Below are positions 26,307-34,940 of a stretch of 64,000 bases of DNA, piece after piece. The DNA is taken from positions 145,971-209,970 of the forward strand of contig DASXCQ010000097.1 in the NCBI GenBank assembly GCA_036491115.1. The letters run 5' to 3'. The translations under genes were made by a program, and so were the position numbers. Position 1 is the first letter of the stretch; each line of letters starts with the position of its first letter. Below the pieces are notes generated by a model. That model was not told the DNA's origin, ran no database searches, and saw nothing but the letters and a program-made list of their open reading frames with translations. Source of the stretch: DATEPR01 sp036491115. Lineage in GTDB: Bacteria; Actinomycetota; Actinomycetes; Mycobacteriales; Pseudonocardiaceae.

Positions 26307-26714
26307 CGGCCCATTGCGCATTCGCGCACTGCCCATTGCGCACGCCAGCAGGAACATGTGCGCATCACTACCCCCAGTAATTCCACAAACTGATGTCGCC
26401 CTTGCGTTAATGCCCCCGAGTTCGGCCCCCGCGAATTTCGGTTGACGGCAAGCATCGCAGTGCGAGGTCCCGGGCCGCTATCCACCGAACGGAGCAAGCG
26501 AACATGAGGGCATCACAATTCGTGTTTGTCCGCTAATTCGCAGAACATTGGCACAACATGGACAGTCCGCCGGTCAGGGCCGACGGGTCCGCGCTAATGG
26601 GGCGTTTCCGGCGCTCGAACCGTGGCACTGATCCGCGCCGAGGTGACACCTGTTAACGGCGCGGAGATCCATCTATCATCTCCGCGCCCGGAATGGCGAT
26701 CGGGAGCGGAACGC
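26307..26714. other. Intergenic region between divergently oriented neighbourhoods
   Basis: About 400 bp, noticeably more AT-rich than the flanks. No real gene. A mini-ORF at 26504-26536 (MRASQFVFVR) has GGAG nine bases upstream and might be a leader peptide, but no rightward gene follows closely. A hairpin at 26658-26688 is listed separately. Confidence 0.5.
26658..26688 (-). terminator. Hairpin after small helical protein gene
   Basis: Perfect 11-base arms (GGCGCGGAGAT and ATCTCCGCGCC) with a 9-base loop, 26 bp beyond the stop of the leftward gene at 26715. On the minus strand it is followed by a GTTAAC stretch. A likely terminator. Confidence 0.65.
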
Positions 26715-27062
26715 TTAAGCGGTCCGCTGGCTCGGCAGTTCGTGCCGCGCGACTCGTTCCTCGGCTTTCCGCACCACGCGCAGGATGTCGTCGGGCGCCA
26801 TTCCCAGCAGCTGCGCCAGGTCCTCGATGGAACGGGTCCGGTACAGCACGACGATCGCCTCGGCCTGCTGGCGCTCCAGCGCCGTGGTGCGCTCCCGCAC
26901 GTCGTCGCGGACGCGTTCGGCCTGCCACTCCAGCTGCTCGACCTCGCGCACGCCGCGGGCCCACTCGTCCTCGATCGCGGCCGCCGCCGTGACCAGCTGG
27001 TCCAGCGCGTCCTGCTCGTCGGGCGCCAGGTCCACGGACCGTGTCGGCACGGTGTGAGTCAT
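26715..27062 (-). CDS. Small helical protein with sigma/HTH-like C-terminus, unknown
   Basis: 115 residues from ATG 27062, preceded by AAAGGCG. The middle is a long charged coiled-coil-like helix (VREVEQLEWQAERVRDDVRE onward, residues 39-72). The end, RSIEDLAQLLGMAPDDILRVVRKAEE, reads as a helix-turn-helix. No membrane segment or signal. It could be a small DNA-binding or scaffold protein. It is divergent from the GntR regulator (120 bp). Confidence 0.65.
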   Translation of the reverse strand: MTHTVPTRSVDLAPDEQDALDQLVTAAAAIEDEWARGVREVEQLEWQAERVRDDVRERTTALERQQAEAIVVLYRTRSIEDLAQLLGMAPDDILRVVRKAEERVARHELPSQRTA

Positions 27063-27166
27063 CTGTCGCCTTTCGCCGAGTCCGATCGTGCGTTCGCGGG
27101 TTACCCGTGAGCGGTCCGGACAAACCGGAGTGTCGCCCCCATCGCGGAGTCGCCGGGCGAGCAATG

Positions 27167-27181
27167 TGTATATATTGTACA
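27167..27181 (+). promoter_or_regulatory. Leaderless-type promoter/operator of GntR gene
   Basis: TGTATATATTGTACA is an imperfect palindrome with TGTA/TACA ends, in an otherwise GC-rich region. It contains a near-consensus -10 (TATATT, 27171-27176) that would place the transcript start at or beside ATG 27183. No ribosome site precedes the ATG. An autoregulatory operator overlapping a leaderless promoter is likely. Confidence 0.6.
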
Positions 27182-27182
27182 G

Positions 27183-27878
27183 ATGACGGATCCGACCAGG
27201 TCGCGCATGTCGTCGGCGCTCGCCCAATTGAGCAAGCCGCGCACGGCCAGCCACGCGGCAGCGGAATACATCCGCCGGCAGATCTTCCACGGCCGCTACG
27301 GGCCGAACACGCGAGTGCCGCAGGATCAGGTGGCACTGGACCTGAACATCAGCCGGATCCCGATCCGGGAAGCCCTGGTTACGCTTGACAGCGAAGGCTA
27401 CGTGATCCTGGAAGCCAACCGAGGCGCCATCGTCACGCCCTTCTACGCCGAGGATCTCCGCAGTTTCTTCAAGATGCGTGGATTCACCCTCGCCCTGGCC
27501 GCACAGCGGTGTGCTCGGCAGGCCGACCCGACGGTGATCCGGACACTGACCGAGGTGTGCGACCGGATGTCGGCCAGTGGGTCGGCGGACGAATTCGCCG
27601 AACACGGTGAGCAATTCAACCGTTACCTGGTGGAATTCGGCGGATCGCCTCGGTTACGGGCCGCGATCGCCCGCTACCAGAACATCGTGCCCGGCAATTT
27701 CTTCGCCGAAGTGCACGGCACCAGGGAAGTCGAACAGGAGTGCACGCGGCGCATTTCGGTGTCGATCGCCGAGCAGGACGTGGACGGCGTGATGGCCAGT
27801 TGTCTCGACCGTGGTCGCGAACACGCCGAACGGCTGATCACACTGCTCGCCGAGCGCGGCCAGCTCGACGACGACTGA
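27183..27878 (+). CDS. GntR family regulator, FadR/FCD subgroup
   Basis: 231 residues. The N-terminal winged helix is AAEYIRRQIFHGRYGPNTRVP with recognition helix DLNISRIPIREALVTLDSEGYV. The C-terminal FCD-type helical domain has RGFTLALAAQRCARQ and HGEQFNRYLVEFG. It should bind a carboxylate-type effector. No metabolic operon is adjacent, so the targets are unclear beyond its own promoter. A symmetrical hairpin separates it from the convergent muramidase gene. Confidence 0.88.
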   Translation: MTDPTRSRMSSALAQLSKPRTASHAAAEYIRRQIFHGRYGPNTRVPQDQVALDLNISRIPIREALVTLDSEGYVILEANRGAIVTPFYAEDLRSFFKMRGFTLALAAQRCARQADPTVIRTLTEVCDRMSASGSADEFAEHGEQFNRYLVEFGGSPRLRAAIARYQNIVPGNFFAEVHGTREVEQECTRRISVSIAEQDVDGVMASCLDRGREHAERLITLLAERGQLDDD

Positions 27879-27892
27879 GCGGAACACAGGCG

Positions 27893-27921
27893 GGGCCGGG
27901 TCGGCGCCGCCGACCCGGCCC
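27893..27921. terminator. Bidirectional hairpin between gntR-like and GH25 genes
   Basis: Perfect 13-base arms (GGGCCGGGTCGGC and complement) around a 3-base loop between two convergent genes. It is well placed to end both transcripts. Confidence 0.8.
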
Positions 27922-27931
27922 TCCGGGATAT

Positions 27932-28552
27932 TCAGTTGGCCGTGAGGATGTCCGCCAGGGTGTGCGCGCCGACAGTGGCGTCGCGGTCGACGTGCGCCGG
28001 GATGCCCGGGACGTTGCCCTTGTCGGAGTGCTGGTGCAGCACCAGTTTGGGATGGCTCCAGCCGGGCTTGCCCGGATCACCGTTGAAGCGGGCGATCCAC
28101 AGCCGCACGTGGTCGTCGGCCCACTCGTCCGGGTGCAGGACGTTGCGCCACGTGTCCAGGTTGGCGTACACGAGCACCCGGTGCACCCCGGTCCGCTTGC
28201 GCAGCCGCTGGATGAAGTCCCCGACGAACGTGTTCGGCTGGTGGTGCAGCAGGCCCGAGTGCTCCACGTCCAGCATGGGCGCGAGCGAGTCGGGCCGCAA
28301 CAGGTCGTGGGAGTTGAGGCTCGCGCTGAACTTCTCCACTTGCGTCTCCACGTCGGCGTTGCGCGCGAAGTGGTAACCGCCGACGTGGATGCCCGCCCCT
28401 CGGGCACCCGTCACGTGGCCGGTGGCCGCCGGGTCGGTGAAGTTCGTGGAGTCGGTCAGCTTGACGCCGACGAACGAGATGTTGTTGCCACGCACGGCGT
28501 GCCAGTCGTTGACCTTGTTGTGGTGGCTGACGTCGATGCCGAAGATGGTCAT
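27932..28552 (-). CDS. GH25-family muramidase-like protein without signal peptide
   Basis: 206 residues. The glycoside hydrolase 25 barrel is recognisable: FGIDVSHHNKVNDW at the start (first catalytic-face Asp), VGGYHFARNADVETQVEKF in the middle, and MLDVEHSG with the DxE catalytic pair. Such enzymes cut the MurNAc-GlcNAc bond of peptidoglycan. There is no signal peptide and the ATG at 28552 directly starts the fold, so export must be unusual or the protein is held inside. It is the last gene of the CHAT-GTPase-membrane protein operon, 4 bp after the previous stop. Confidence 0.85.
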   Translation of the reverse strand: MTIFGIDVSHHNKVNDWHAVRGNNISFVGVKLTDSTNFTDPAATGHVTGARGAGIHVGGYHFARNADVETQVEKFSASLNSHDLLRPDSLAPMLDVEHSGLLHHQPNTFVGDFIQRLRKRTGVHRVLVYANLDTWRNVLHPDEWADDHVRLWIARFNGDPGKPGWSHPKLVLHQHSDKGNVPGIPAHVDRDATVGAHTLADILTAN

Positions 28553-28556
28553 GGTG

Positions 28557-29183
28557 TCATCTGCCCTTCCCGATCCTGATGGTTGTCGTGGTGGGTACAC
28601 ACGTCGCCGGTTGGACGGCGACCGTCTGGGTCACACAGCGCGGCGGCGGCCGCTTCGCGGGAGCGCCCCGGTGGGTGGTGAGCAGGAAGATCACCACCGC
28701 GACCACGGCGACGCACGCGGCCGCCACCGGCAGTACCCGGCGGGCCGGGGGCCGCGCGGCCGCCGGGATGCGCGCCACCGTGGACTGCGCCGGGAACGGT
28801 GGTGCCGACTCGACGGTGAAGCCGTCCTCGTCCCGCAGGAACCGGTCGAACGTCGTCAACGCGGCTGTCCTCGCCGCTTCCAGATCCATTTCGGACGGTC
28901 GGGAGATCGTGCCCGCGCAGGCGAATCCGGCCAGCAGCCGCAGCGGCCTGCTGTGTTCGTCATGGATGCCGGTCGGGCGGTCGCACCAGACGATGCCGAT
29001 GTCGCCCTGCTCGCGTCGGACGGTCTTGACGCGGAACGGCGTGCCGTCGGGCAGCGGTCCCGCCACCTCCTCCAGGAAGCCGTAGTCCCTGCCTGCCACC
29101 AGGAAGTCCGGCGCCAGCAATACCGAATAGCCCCGGGTCCGCCCTCGGGCGATGAGGAAGGGCCAGCCCTGCGTGGTGTCCAT
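28557..29183 (-). CDS. Single-pass membrane protein in CHAT operon, unknown
   Basis: 208 residues from ATG 29183, with GGGAGG 11 bp upstream; a GTG at 29195 is possible. Residues 1-145 form a soluble beta/alpha domain (GYSVLLAPDFLVAGRDYGFL, GDIGIVWCDRPTGI). A single membrane span, RRVLPVAAACVAVVAVVIFLL, sits near residues 150-171. The short outer tail has two cysteines. An N-in/C-out protein is predicted. The start overlaps the GTPase stop and the muramidase gene follows 4 bp later, so it could link the cytoplasmic proteins to the envelope. Family not recognised. Confidence 0.7.
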   Translation of the reverse strand: MDTTQGWPFLIARGRTRGYSVLLAPDFLVAGRDYGFLEEVAGPLPDGTPFRVKTVRREQGDIGIVWCDRPTGIHDEHSRPLRLLAGFACAGTISRPSEMDLEAARTAALTTFDRFLRDEDGFTVESAPPFPAQSTVARIPAAARPPARRVLPVAAACVAVVAVVIFLLTTHRGAPAKRPPPRCVTQTVAVQPATCVPTTTTIRIGKGR

Positions 29184-29184
29184 G

Positions 29185-30450
29185 TCAGTCGACACCTCCC
29201 AGCCGGGACGCGGGCAGCCGTGCCTCCAGCAGGCTGACCTGGTGCCGCAGACCGTGCAGGACCCTGCGGCGCAACTGGATGGCCTCGTCGGCGGCGCGCT
29301 CGGCGGCGTCCATCGCGGCGATCCGGCGATGGTCGTGCTGGCCGACCGGCGGGTAGGAGTCCAGGAACAGCGCCAGTCCGGCGTCGGCCAGCCAGCCGGC
29401 GCCCATGGTGGACAGCAGTACCTTTCCGGTGCGCTGGGCGGCGAACACGCCGACCGCGAGCAACGCCTCGGCCGGCCGCAGCCGCGCCCTGCGCTGCGCC
29501 TCCGCGATGACCGCCGCCCTGGTCTCGCGGTCCAGCATCATCTCCACCTGCTGCAGCACGTCGGGCACGACGGCGCACAGCGGCAGATCGACGTGACCGG
29601 GCCGGTACTCGCCGTTCGGCTTCTTGCGCACCATGCCCTCGCGCAGCGTCGCGAAATCGTGGCCCACCGCCGTCACCGGGATGAGCCGGATGATCCGCCG
29701 GGCCGAGTGGATCCGGACCAGGTCGGCGAAGCCGTCGACACTCATCAGGACGTTCCGCACGATGTGCAGGCGGGTGTTCTCGTCGTCGTGCAGCTCGTCC
29801 AGCAGATCCCACTTCGTGATGACGAAGGCGATCGGCGTCCGTGCGGCCAGCATCGAGTTGATCATCGAGTCGAGGGTGGTCTGCAGGATGAACCGTGCCC
29901 TGGCGTCCCGCTGGTAAGCCTGGAGCACGCGCATGCCGTCGATGATGCCGATCAGCGCGTCGGCCTGCCGGATGGCGTCGGCGAGCGACGCCTGCTGCGT
30001 CAAGCCGGGCGCTTCCGGGTCGGTGAGCAGTTCACCCGGGTATTCCAGGTAGCCGATCCGCGCCACCGGCACCGCGGCCTCCCGGGTGTGCGCCATGACG
30101 CTGAACTCGAACTCGCGCATCTCGCTGCGTGAGGTGCCGGCTGGCCAGTCCCGGCCGGTGTCGGACACCTGCTCGTACCACCGGTTCAGCTCGACGAGCT
30201 GGTCCTGCGGCACGGTGACGTAGTAGCCGCGGTCCCTCGGGATGTGCAGCCGCCGGTACATGCTGGTCAGCAGCAGGGTCTTGCCGGAACCCTGCAGGCC
30301 GAGCGTGACCACCCGGAACGTCGGCACGGCCGAGGCGGTCGTGGGGTCGGGGCGTGTCCGGTCCGCGGCGCCCCGTCTGCGGCGGAGGTAGGCCGACAGC
30401 AGGTAGCCCACGAGGACCAGGACCACCGTGATGCCGATTTCGATCGTCAT
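29185..30450 (-). CDS. Membrane-anchored P-loop GTPase-like protein
   Basis: 421 residues. An N-terminal membrane helix (ITVVLVLVGYLLSAYL, 7-22) is followed by RRRR. Walker A is GLQGSGKT (51-58); IGYLEYPGELL is the switch/Walker B region; ITKWD (211-215) corresponds to the guanine-specificity NKxD. The C-terminal third is helical with a long charged helix near the end. It resembles the TRAFAC/double-GTPase-like proteins found in actinobacterial NTP-dependent conflict systems (family match is inference). It lies 40 bp downstream of the CHAT gene in the same operon. Confidence 0.75.
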   Translation of the reverse strand: MTIEIGITVVLVLVGYLLSAYLRRRRGAADRTRPDPTTASAVPTFRVVTLGLQGSGKTLLLTSMYRRLHIPRDRGYYVTVPQDQLVELNRWYEQVSDTGRDWPAGTSRSEMREFEFSVMAHTREAAVPVARIGYLEYPGELLTDPEAPGLTQQASLADAIRQADALIGIIDGMRVLQAYQRDARARFILQTTLDSMINSMLAARTPIAFVITKWDLLDELHDDENTRLHIVRNVLMSVDGFADLVRIHSARRIIRLIPVTAVGHDFATLREGMVRKKPNGEYRPGHVDLPLCAVVPDVLQQVEMMLDRETRAAVIAEAQRRARLRPAEALLAVGVFAAQRTGKVLLSTMGAGWLADAGLALFLDSYPPVGQHDHRRIAAMDAAERAADEAIQLRRRVLHGLRHQVSLLEARLPASRLGGVD

Positions 30451-30490
30451 GCCCTGCGGACGGGCGGGTGAGCGCGTTGATACAACCGGC

Positions 30491-33052
30491 TCAACGGCCG
30501 AGGCAGACGAACCCCGCCGCTGCCGCCACCGCGGCCAGATCGTCGGCCGGCACCTCGCGCTGGGCGGCGGCCAGCGCGTCGGCCGGGCACAGACCCCGCG
30601 CCAGCGCACGGTGTAACGCCACCATCAGCGGTGCCGTCTCCGCGTCCGGCACCGGAACCACGGACGCCACCAGCGACGCCGTGCCCCGCCCGAGGAACGT
30701 CACGCCCAACCCGAGCAGCTCGTCACCGGCCAGCACCACCGACCGTCCGCTGTCGCACGCCGCCAGCACCACCGTGTCCGGCAGGCGCGGCAGGCGCTCC
30801 AGGTCGTAGCCGACGAGTGGTCCGTCCGCCAGCAGCAGGCTGGAGAACAGCGGGTTCTGCGCGGACAGCGTGCCGTGCGCGGCCAGATGCGCCAGGCGGG
30901 CATCCGCGAGCCCGTCGAGCACCGCCGTCGCCGTGGCGTCCGGCATCGGCGTGGTGCCGTGGATCGAGGCGACCTCGGTGGCCTCGTCGGCCCCGCCGGC
31001 GAGCCCCGGTCCCGCCGCGACCAGGACACCGCCGGTCGCCACCGGCGTGCGGGTCGCGGCCTCGTGCCACGACGTGGCCGACGGTGCCACCGACACCGGC
31101 CGGCCCGCACACGAGGGCAGGATCGACCACGGCAGGCTGTGCAGCGCTCCGGTCGGCAGGACCACCAGCGGCCGGTCCCCGGTCTCCGGCAGCGGCCGCA
31201 GCAGTAGTTCGTCCAGGCCCGCGGCCGTCGCACGCAGGAGTGCGGACGCCGCGGCCTTCGATTCGGCGCGGACGCCGGACCGGGCCATCCGGTGCAACGC
31301 GAACGGCAGGCGGTCCATCAGCGTGGTCACGTCCGTCGCCGGGCCCAGCGGGCGCCAGCGCAACCGGCCGCCGGCCAGCGTCAGCGCGTGCAGCACGCCG
31401 TCCCACTGCACGTACTGCACCAGTGCCCGGCCGGCCAGCGCCGCCCGCAACGCGGTCAGCGACACCGGGTCGGTGCGGCCCGTTCCGGTGCCGTCGCCGT
31501 GGATCCGGCAGTGGTCGCGGACCTGGCGCTCCAGGGCGGCCAGCCGGGCAGGCGGACCGTGTGCCGCCTGCCTGACCCGCACCAGCAGTTCGGCCAGTAC
31601 CGGATCGTCGGGCGGGTGGACCGGGCGGAACAGCAGGGTGCGCGCCCGGCCGCGCTCGGCCCACTCGAAGATCGACGCGGCCCGGCCCGTCCGCACCGCC
31701 GTGCGCAGGCCGAGCTCGGTCAGGTCGCGGCGATGCGCCGCGGAGTGCACCCGCAGGTCGGTCGCGCCGAGTGCCGCCGCGTGCTCGTCCAGGATGCGCA
31801 GGCCGGCCTTCGCCGCCGCGCCCGCGCCATGGCCGTCACCGGCGTCGGACCGCCGCAGCGCCTCGGCGTACCAGGCCCTGGCCCGCAGTGCCGCCGGACC
31901 GCCGCGCCGGGCCGCGCTCGCCTCCCGCAGGTAGGCGCCTGCGGTGTCGCGTTGGCCGCGCAGTCCGGCCAGGCGGGCAGCGGCCAGCCGGGCCTCCAGT
32001 GCGGCCGCCGGCCAGCCGTGCTCGCCCAGCAGGTCCGCGACGGCCCGCACACGTCGGATGCCGACGCCCGCCGTGTCGCCGGACTCCAGCCGGGCGCGCA
32101 GCGCGACGAGTTCGGCCAGTTCGGTCCACCCCGGCCTGCGCTGCCGGCGGAACTCCCGCGCGGCCAGGCTCGCCTCGTGCCGGGCGCCGGGCAGGTCACC
32201 CTCCAGGAACGCGGCCTGCGCCAGCAGCAGCCGCATCTCGGGCACCTTGAGCTGCCGGTGTTCCCTGCGGAACGCCACGACGGCCCGCTGCGCGGCGTCC
32301 CGCGCCTCGGTCACCAGGCCGACCGACAGCAGCAGGTCACCCCGATCCTGCAACACCGGTGCCACCTGGCCGCGGTGCGCGCCGATGATCCGTTCCGCGC
32401 GGTCCAGGTGCGCCAGCGCCGAGGGCACGTCACCGCGCAGCGACTCGGCGAAGCCCAGGTTCTCCGCGATGATCCCGACGACCAGATCGCGGCCCAGGCT
32501 CCTGGCCAGCCGGTCGGCCTCGGTGAGATCGGCGACGGCCGCGTCGAACTCGTGCCGCTCCGCGTGCAGGATGCCCCGGTTCACCAGCGCCTTCTGCAGG
32601 TTCAGCGGGTCGTCGGCGGCCCGCAGCAGCGGCACCACGGCCTCGTACTCGGCGAACGCGTCGGCCAGCCGGCCTGCCTGGTAGAGGATCACCGCCCGCT
32701 GGGCTCTGGCCACGGTGGCACCGTCGAGAATGGTCACCGCGGTGTCCACCTCGCGCACGGCGGCCGCCAGCCTGCCGCGTTGCACCATCGCGAACGCCAG
32801 TTTCATCCGCGCGCCCGCCACCACGTCCCAGGTGCCGGCCCGCTCGCCGTACTCCGCGGCCCGCCGCAGGTGCCGGATGGCGGCGTCCACCTCGGCGCAC
32901 TGCATCAGGGAGTGGCCGAACGCCTGCTCGGCGAGCGCGGTGGCGGCCGGGTCGTCCTCTCGGCGGGCCACCCGCACCGCGTCCTGCGCGGCGTGCCGTG
33001 CTCGGCCGGGATCGAGGTCGACCAGCCGCACGGCCTCCCGGGCCGCGGTCAT
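30491..33052 (-). CDS. TPR-repeat CHAT-domain protease homologue
   Basis: 853 residues from ATG 33052 (33079 is an alternative). Residues 1-450 are TPR-type helical repeats, for example ALAEQAFGHSLMQCAEVDAA and LLLSVGLVTEARDAAQRAV. The C-terminal CHAT domain has both catalytic residues: HLAAHG with His726 and VVLAACDSG with Cys766. CHAT is a caspase/separase-like cysteine protease domain, known from metazoan-like death pathways and from bacterial defence (gRAMP-associated TPR-CHAT). The gene heads an operon with GTPase, membrane protein and muramidase, divergent from the subtilisin gene. It may cleave one of these proteins, which is inference. Confidence 0.9.
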   Translation of the reverse strand: MTAAREAVRLVDLDPGRARHAAQDAVRVARREDDPAATALAEQAFGHSLMQCAEVDAAIRHLRRAAEYGERAGTWDVVAGARMKLAFAMVQRGRLAAAVREVDTAVTILDGATVARAQRAVILYQAGRLADAFAEYEAVVPLLRAADDPLNLQKALVNRGILHAERHEFDAAVADLTEADRLARSLGRDLVVGIIAENLGFAESLRGDVPSALAHLDRAERIIGAHRGQVAPVLQDRGDLLLSVGLVTEARDAAQRAVVAFRREHRQLKVPEMRLLLAQAAFLEGDLPGARHEASLAAREFRRQRRPGWTELAELVALRARLESGDTAGVGIRRVRAVADLLGEHGWPAAALEARLAAARLAGLRGQRDTAGAYLREASAARRGGPAALRARAWYAEALRRSDAGDGHGAGAAAKAGLRILDEHAAALGATDLRVHSAAHRRDLTELGLRTAVRTGRAASIFEWAERGRARTLLFRPVHPPDDPVLAELLVRVRQAAHGPPARLAALERQVRDHCRIHGDGTGTGRTDPVSLTALRAALAGRALVQYVQWDGVLHALTLAGGRLRWRPLGPATDVTTLMDRLPFALHRMARSGVRAESKAAASALLRATAAGLDELLLRPLPETGDRPLVVLPTGALHSLPWSILPSCAGRPVSVAPSATSWHEAATRTPVATGGVLVAAGPGLAGGADEATEVASIHGTTPMPDATATAVLDGLADARLAHLAAHGTLSAQNPLFSSLLLADGPLVGYDLERLPRLPDTVVLAACDSGRSVVLAGDELLGLGVTFLGRGTASLVASVVPVPDAETAPLMVALHRALARGLCPADALAAAQREVPADDLAAVAAAAGFVCLGR

Positions 33053-33187
33053 GGCTCTACCAGGCACCACGGCAAACAATGCCCATGCAACGTCCGGTCA
33101 TGTCAACTCGATTCCCCATTCGGGGGTATCAGACCGGCGGGCGCGCCCGTCCGCGGTAAGGACAGCCCACCGACCACGGAGCGCGCC
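33053..33187. promoter_or_regulatory. Divergent control region between CHAT and subtilisin operons
   Basis: 135 bp separating the two operons. On the minus strand a perfect TTGACA (33106-33101) could be the -35 of the CHAT operon, with a weak CATTGT -10 about 19 bp downstream. The hairpin CCCC-ATTC-GGGG (33114-33125) sits between the operons and could be an operator. No clear -10 for the protease gene. Positions are from reading only. Confidence 0.5.
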
Positions 33188-34372
33188 ATGACGGTCCCGA
33201 CACCAGACACCGACTCTCCCTTCGTTCTCACGGCCACCGACCTGCCCTTCGACTTCCAGCCGGACCAACTCGTCGTCCACCTGCCCTACCTGGACCTGGT
33301 GGTCAAGGAGTTGCACGATCTCGGCGTCCGGCCCGCCTGCCCGGCGGAACAGGACGAGCGGCTCGGCCTCGCTCTGCTCACCCTCATCCAGTCGACCGGC
33401 GGGGCGAAGATCACCGACCTCGACCCGCTGATCGCCCAACTGCGCGCGTCCTGCGCGGGCCACTACGGTGGCTGGATGCCGCTGGTGGGCAAGAACCGCC
33501 AGGTGAAGAGCGTCTTCGGCCTACCGCAACCGAAATCGCACGCCCTGGACGACCTCGCGATGGCGGACGGCCCGCTCCCCGTCTGCTCGACGCCCGAGGA
33601 CGGCCGAGGGGTACGGATCGGGGTATTGGACACGAAGGTGATCCGGCATCCCGACCTGTTCGGCAGGTTCATGGCGGACCCGGCGTCGATCCACGAACCC
33701 TGGACCGGACCGATCGGGCTGCGGGCGCCCCATGCCACCTTCGTGACGTCGGTGATCGTCGGCCGCGCGCAGGGCGCCGTCGTCGAGGTCACCGGCGTGC
33801 TGGACGACGACGGCCTGGGCACCGCGTGGGACACGGTGCAGAAGATGATGCTGTGCGCCGACGCGGGCGTGGACATCCTCAACCTGTCCCTGGGCTGCCG
33901 CACCTCGGACGGACTCCCGCCGCTGCTGATGGCCAGGGCGGCCGAGCTGCTCAGCCAGCGGATGGTCCTGGTGGCCGCGGCCGGCAACCACAACAGGTCG
34001 GCGACGCCGACCGCGCCGACGTGGCCCGCCGCCCTGCCCGACGTGGTGGCCGTCGGCGCACTCGACCCGAACGGCAAGCCGTCCGACTTCAGCCCCCGGC
34101 TGCCGTGGGTCACCTGCAGCGCACCGGGCCGCGAGGTGATCGGCGCGTACGCCGAGGGGAAGGTGACGATGCTGGACAACACGACGGACGTCTTCAGCGG
34201 CTACGCATCGTGGAGCGGCACGTCGTTCGCGGCGGCCACGGTCAGCGGAGCCATCGCGGCTCGCACCGTGCCGGGCAAGGTGAGCGCGCGGGAGGCACTG
34301 CGGGCCCTGCTGGCCGAACCGGACGGTGTGGTGCGGCCGGGAGTCCCGGGTGATGATGTGGGACGTGCGTGA
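33188..34372 (+). CDS. Intracellular S8 (subtilisin-like) serine protease
   Basis: 394 residues from ATG 33188 with GGAG 7 bp upstream. No signal peptide. Residues 1-135 form a helical N-terminal region that could act as a pro- or inhibitor domain. The catalytic triad is Asp148 (GVRIGVLDTK), His182 (APHATFVTSVI) and Ser346 (SWSGTSFAAA), with oxyanion Asn267 (AAAGNHN). The catalytic set looks intact. It is co-transcribed with an overlapping sigma-factor gene and faces the CHAT gene. Such protease/sigma/CHAT neighbourhoods suggest activation by cleavage, which is inference. Confidence 0.88.
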   Translation: MTVPTPDTDSPFVLTATDLPFDFQPDQLVVHLPYLDLVVKELHDLGVRPACPAEQDERLGLALLTLIQSTGGAKITDLDPLIAQLRASCAGHYGGWMPLVGKNRQVKSVFGLPQPKSHALDDLAMADGPLPVCSTPEDGRGVRIGVLDTKVIRHPDLFGRFMADPASIHEPWTGPIGLRAPHATFVTSVIVGRAQGAVVEVTGVLDDDGLGTAWDTVQKMMLCADAGVDILNLSLGCRTSDGLPPLLMARAAELLSQRMVLVAAAGNHNRSATPTAPTWPAALPDVVAVGALDPNGKPSDFSPRLPWVTCSAPGREVIGAYAEGKVTMLDNTTDVFSGYASWSGTSFAAATVSGAIAARTVPGKVSAREALRALLAEPDGVVRPGVPGDDVGRA

Positions 34373-34940
34373 CGACCCTGTCGTGGTGGCGCTGGTAGCC
34401 CGGGCCGGGGCAGGCGACCGCGAGGCCTGGCACGAGATCGTCGAGCGGTACGCGCCGCTGGTGTGGTCGGTGTGCGCGCGGCACCGGTTGACGGCGGCCG
34501 ACGCGGACGATGTCGGCGCGATGGTGTGGCTGCGACTGGTGGAGCGGCTGGACTCCCTCCGGGACCCGGCCGCTCTGCCCGGGTGGCTCGCCACCACCAC
34601 GCACCACGAGTGCGTGAACCTGCTGCGCGTGCGCGACCGGTACGCCGACCACTCCACCGACGATGACGACCCGCCCGACCCCGGGCCCACGTCCGACGAG
34701 TGGTTGCTCACCCAGGAGCGGCACATCGCGCTGCGCGGCGCGTTCGCCGAGCTGTCCGACCACTGCCGGCGGCTGCTGTCACTGCTGTTCAGCGACCCGC
34801 CGACGCCCTACGGCACGATCAGCGCCACACTGGGCCTGCCGATCGGCGGCATCGGCCCGAACCGCCAGCGCTGCCTGGACAAACTGCGCCGAACCGGCCC
34901 GATGGCCGCGCTGCTCGACACGTCGAGGGAAGGGCGGTGA
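34353..34940 (+). CDS. Sigma-70 family sigma factor coupled to subtilisin gene
   Basis: 195 residues. Region 2 is DREAWHEIVERYAPLVWSVCA with DADDVGAMVWLRLVERLDSLRD. Region 4 is FAELSDHCRRLLSLLFSDPPTPYGTISATLGLPIGGIGPNRQRCLDKLRR. The match is to the RpoE-like group common in Actinobacteria. Start ATG 34353 (or 34356), with GGGAG 8 bp upstream; it overlaps the protease 3' end by 20 bp, so translation is coupled. The next gene starts directly after its stop. Confidence 0.88.
   Translation: MMWDVRDDPVVVALVARAGAGDREAWHEIVERYAPLVWSVCARHRLTAADADDVGAMVWLRLVERLDSLRDPAALPGWLATTTHHECVNLLRVRDRYADHSTDDDDPPDPGPTSDEWLLTQERHIALRGAFAELSDHCRRLLSLLFSDPPTPYGTISATLGLPIGGIGPNRQRCLDKLRRTGPMAALLDTSREGR

Noticed and set aside
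31292..33187. Continuous plus-strand frame upstream of the subtilisin gene, as if the protease had a 630-residue extension
   Set aside because: It is the antisense of the CHAT gene. The protease N-terminus and ribosome site fit ATG 33188.
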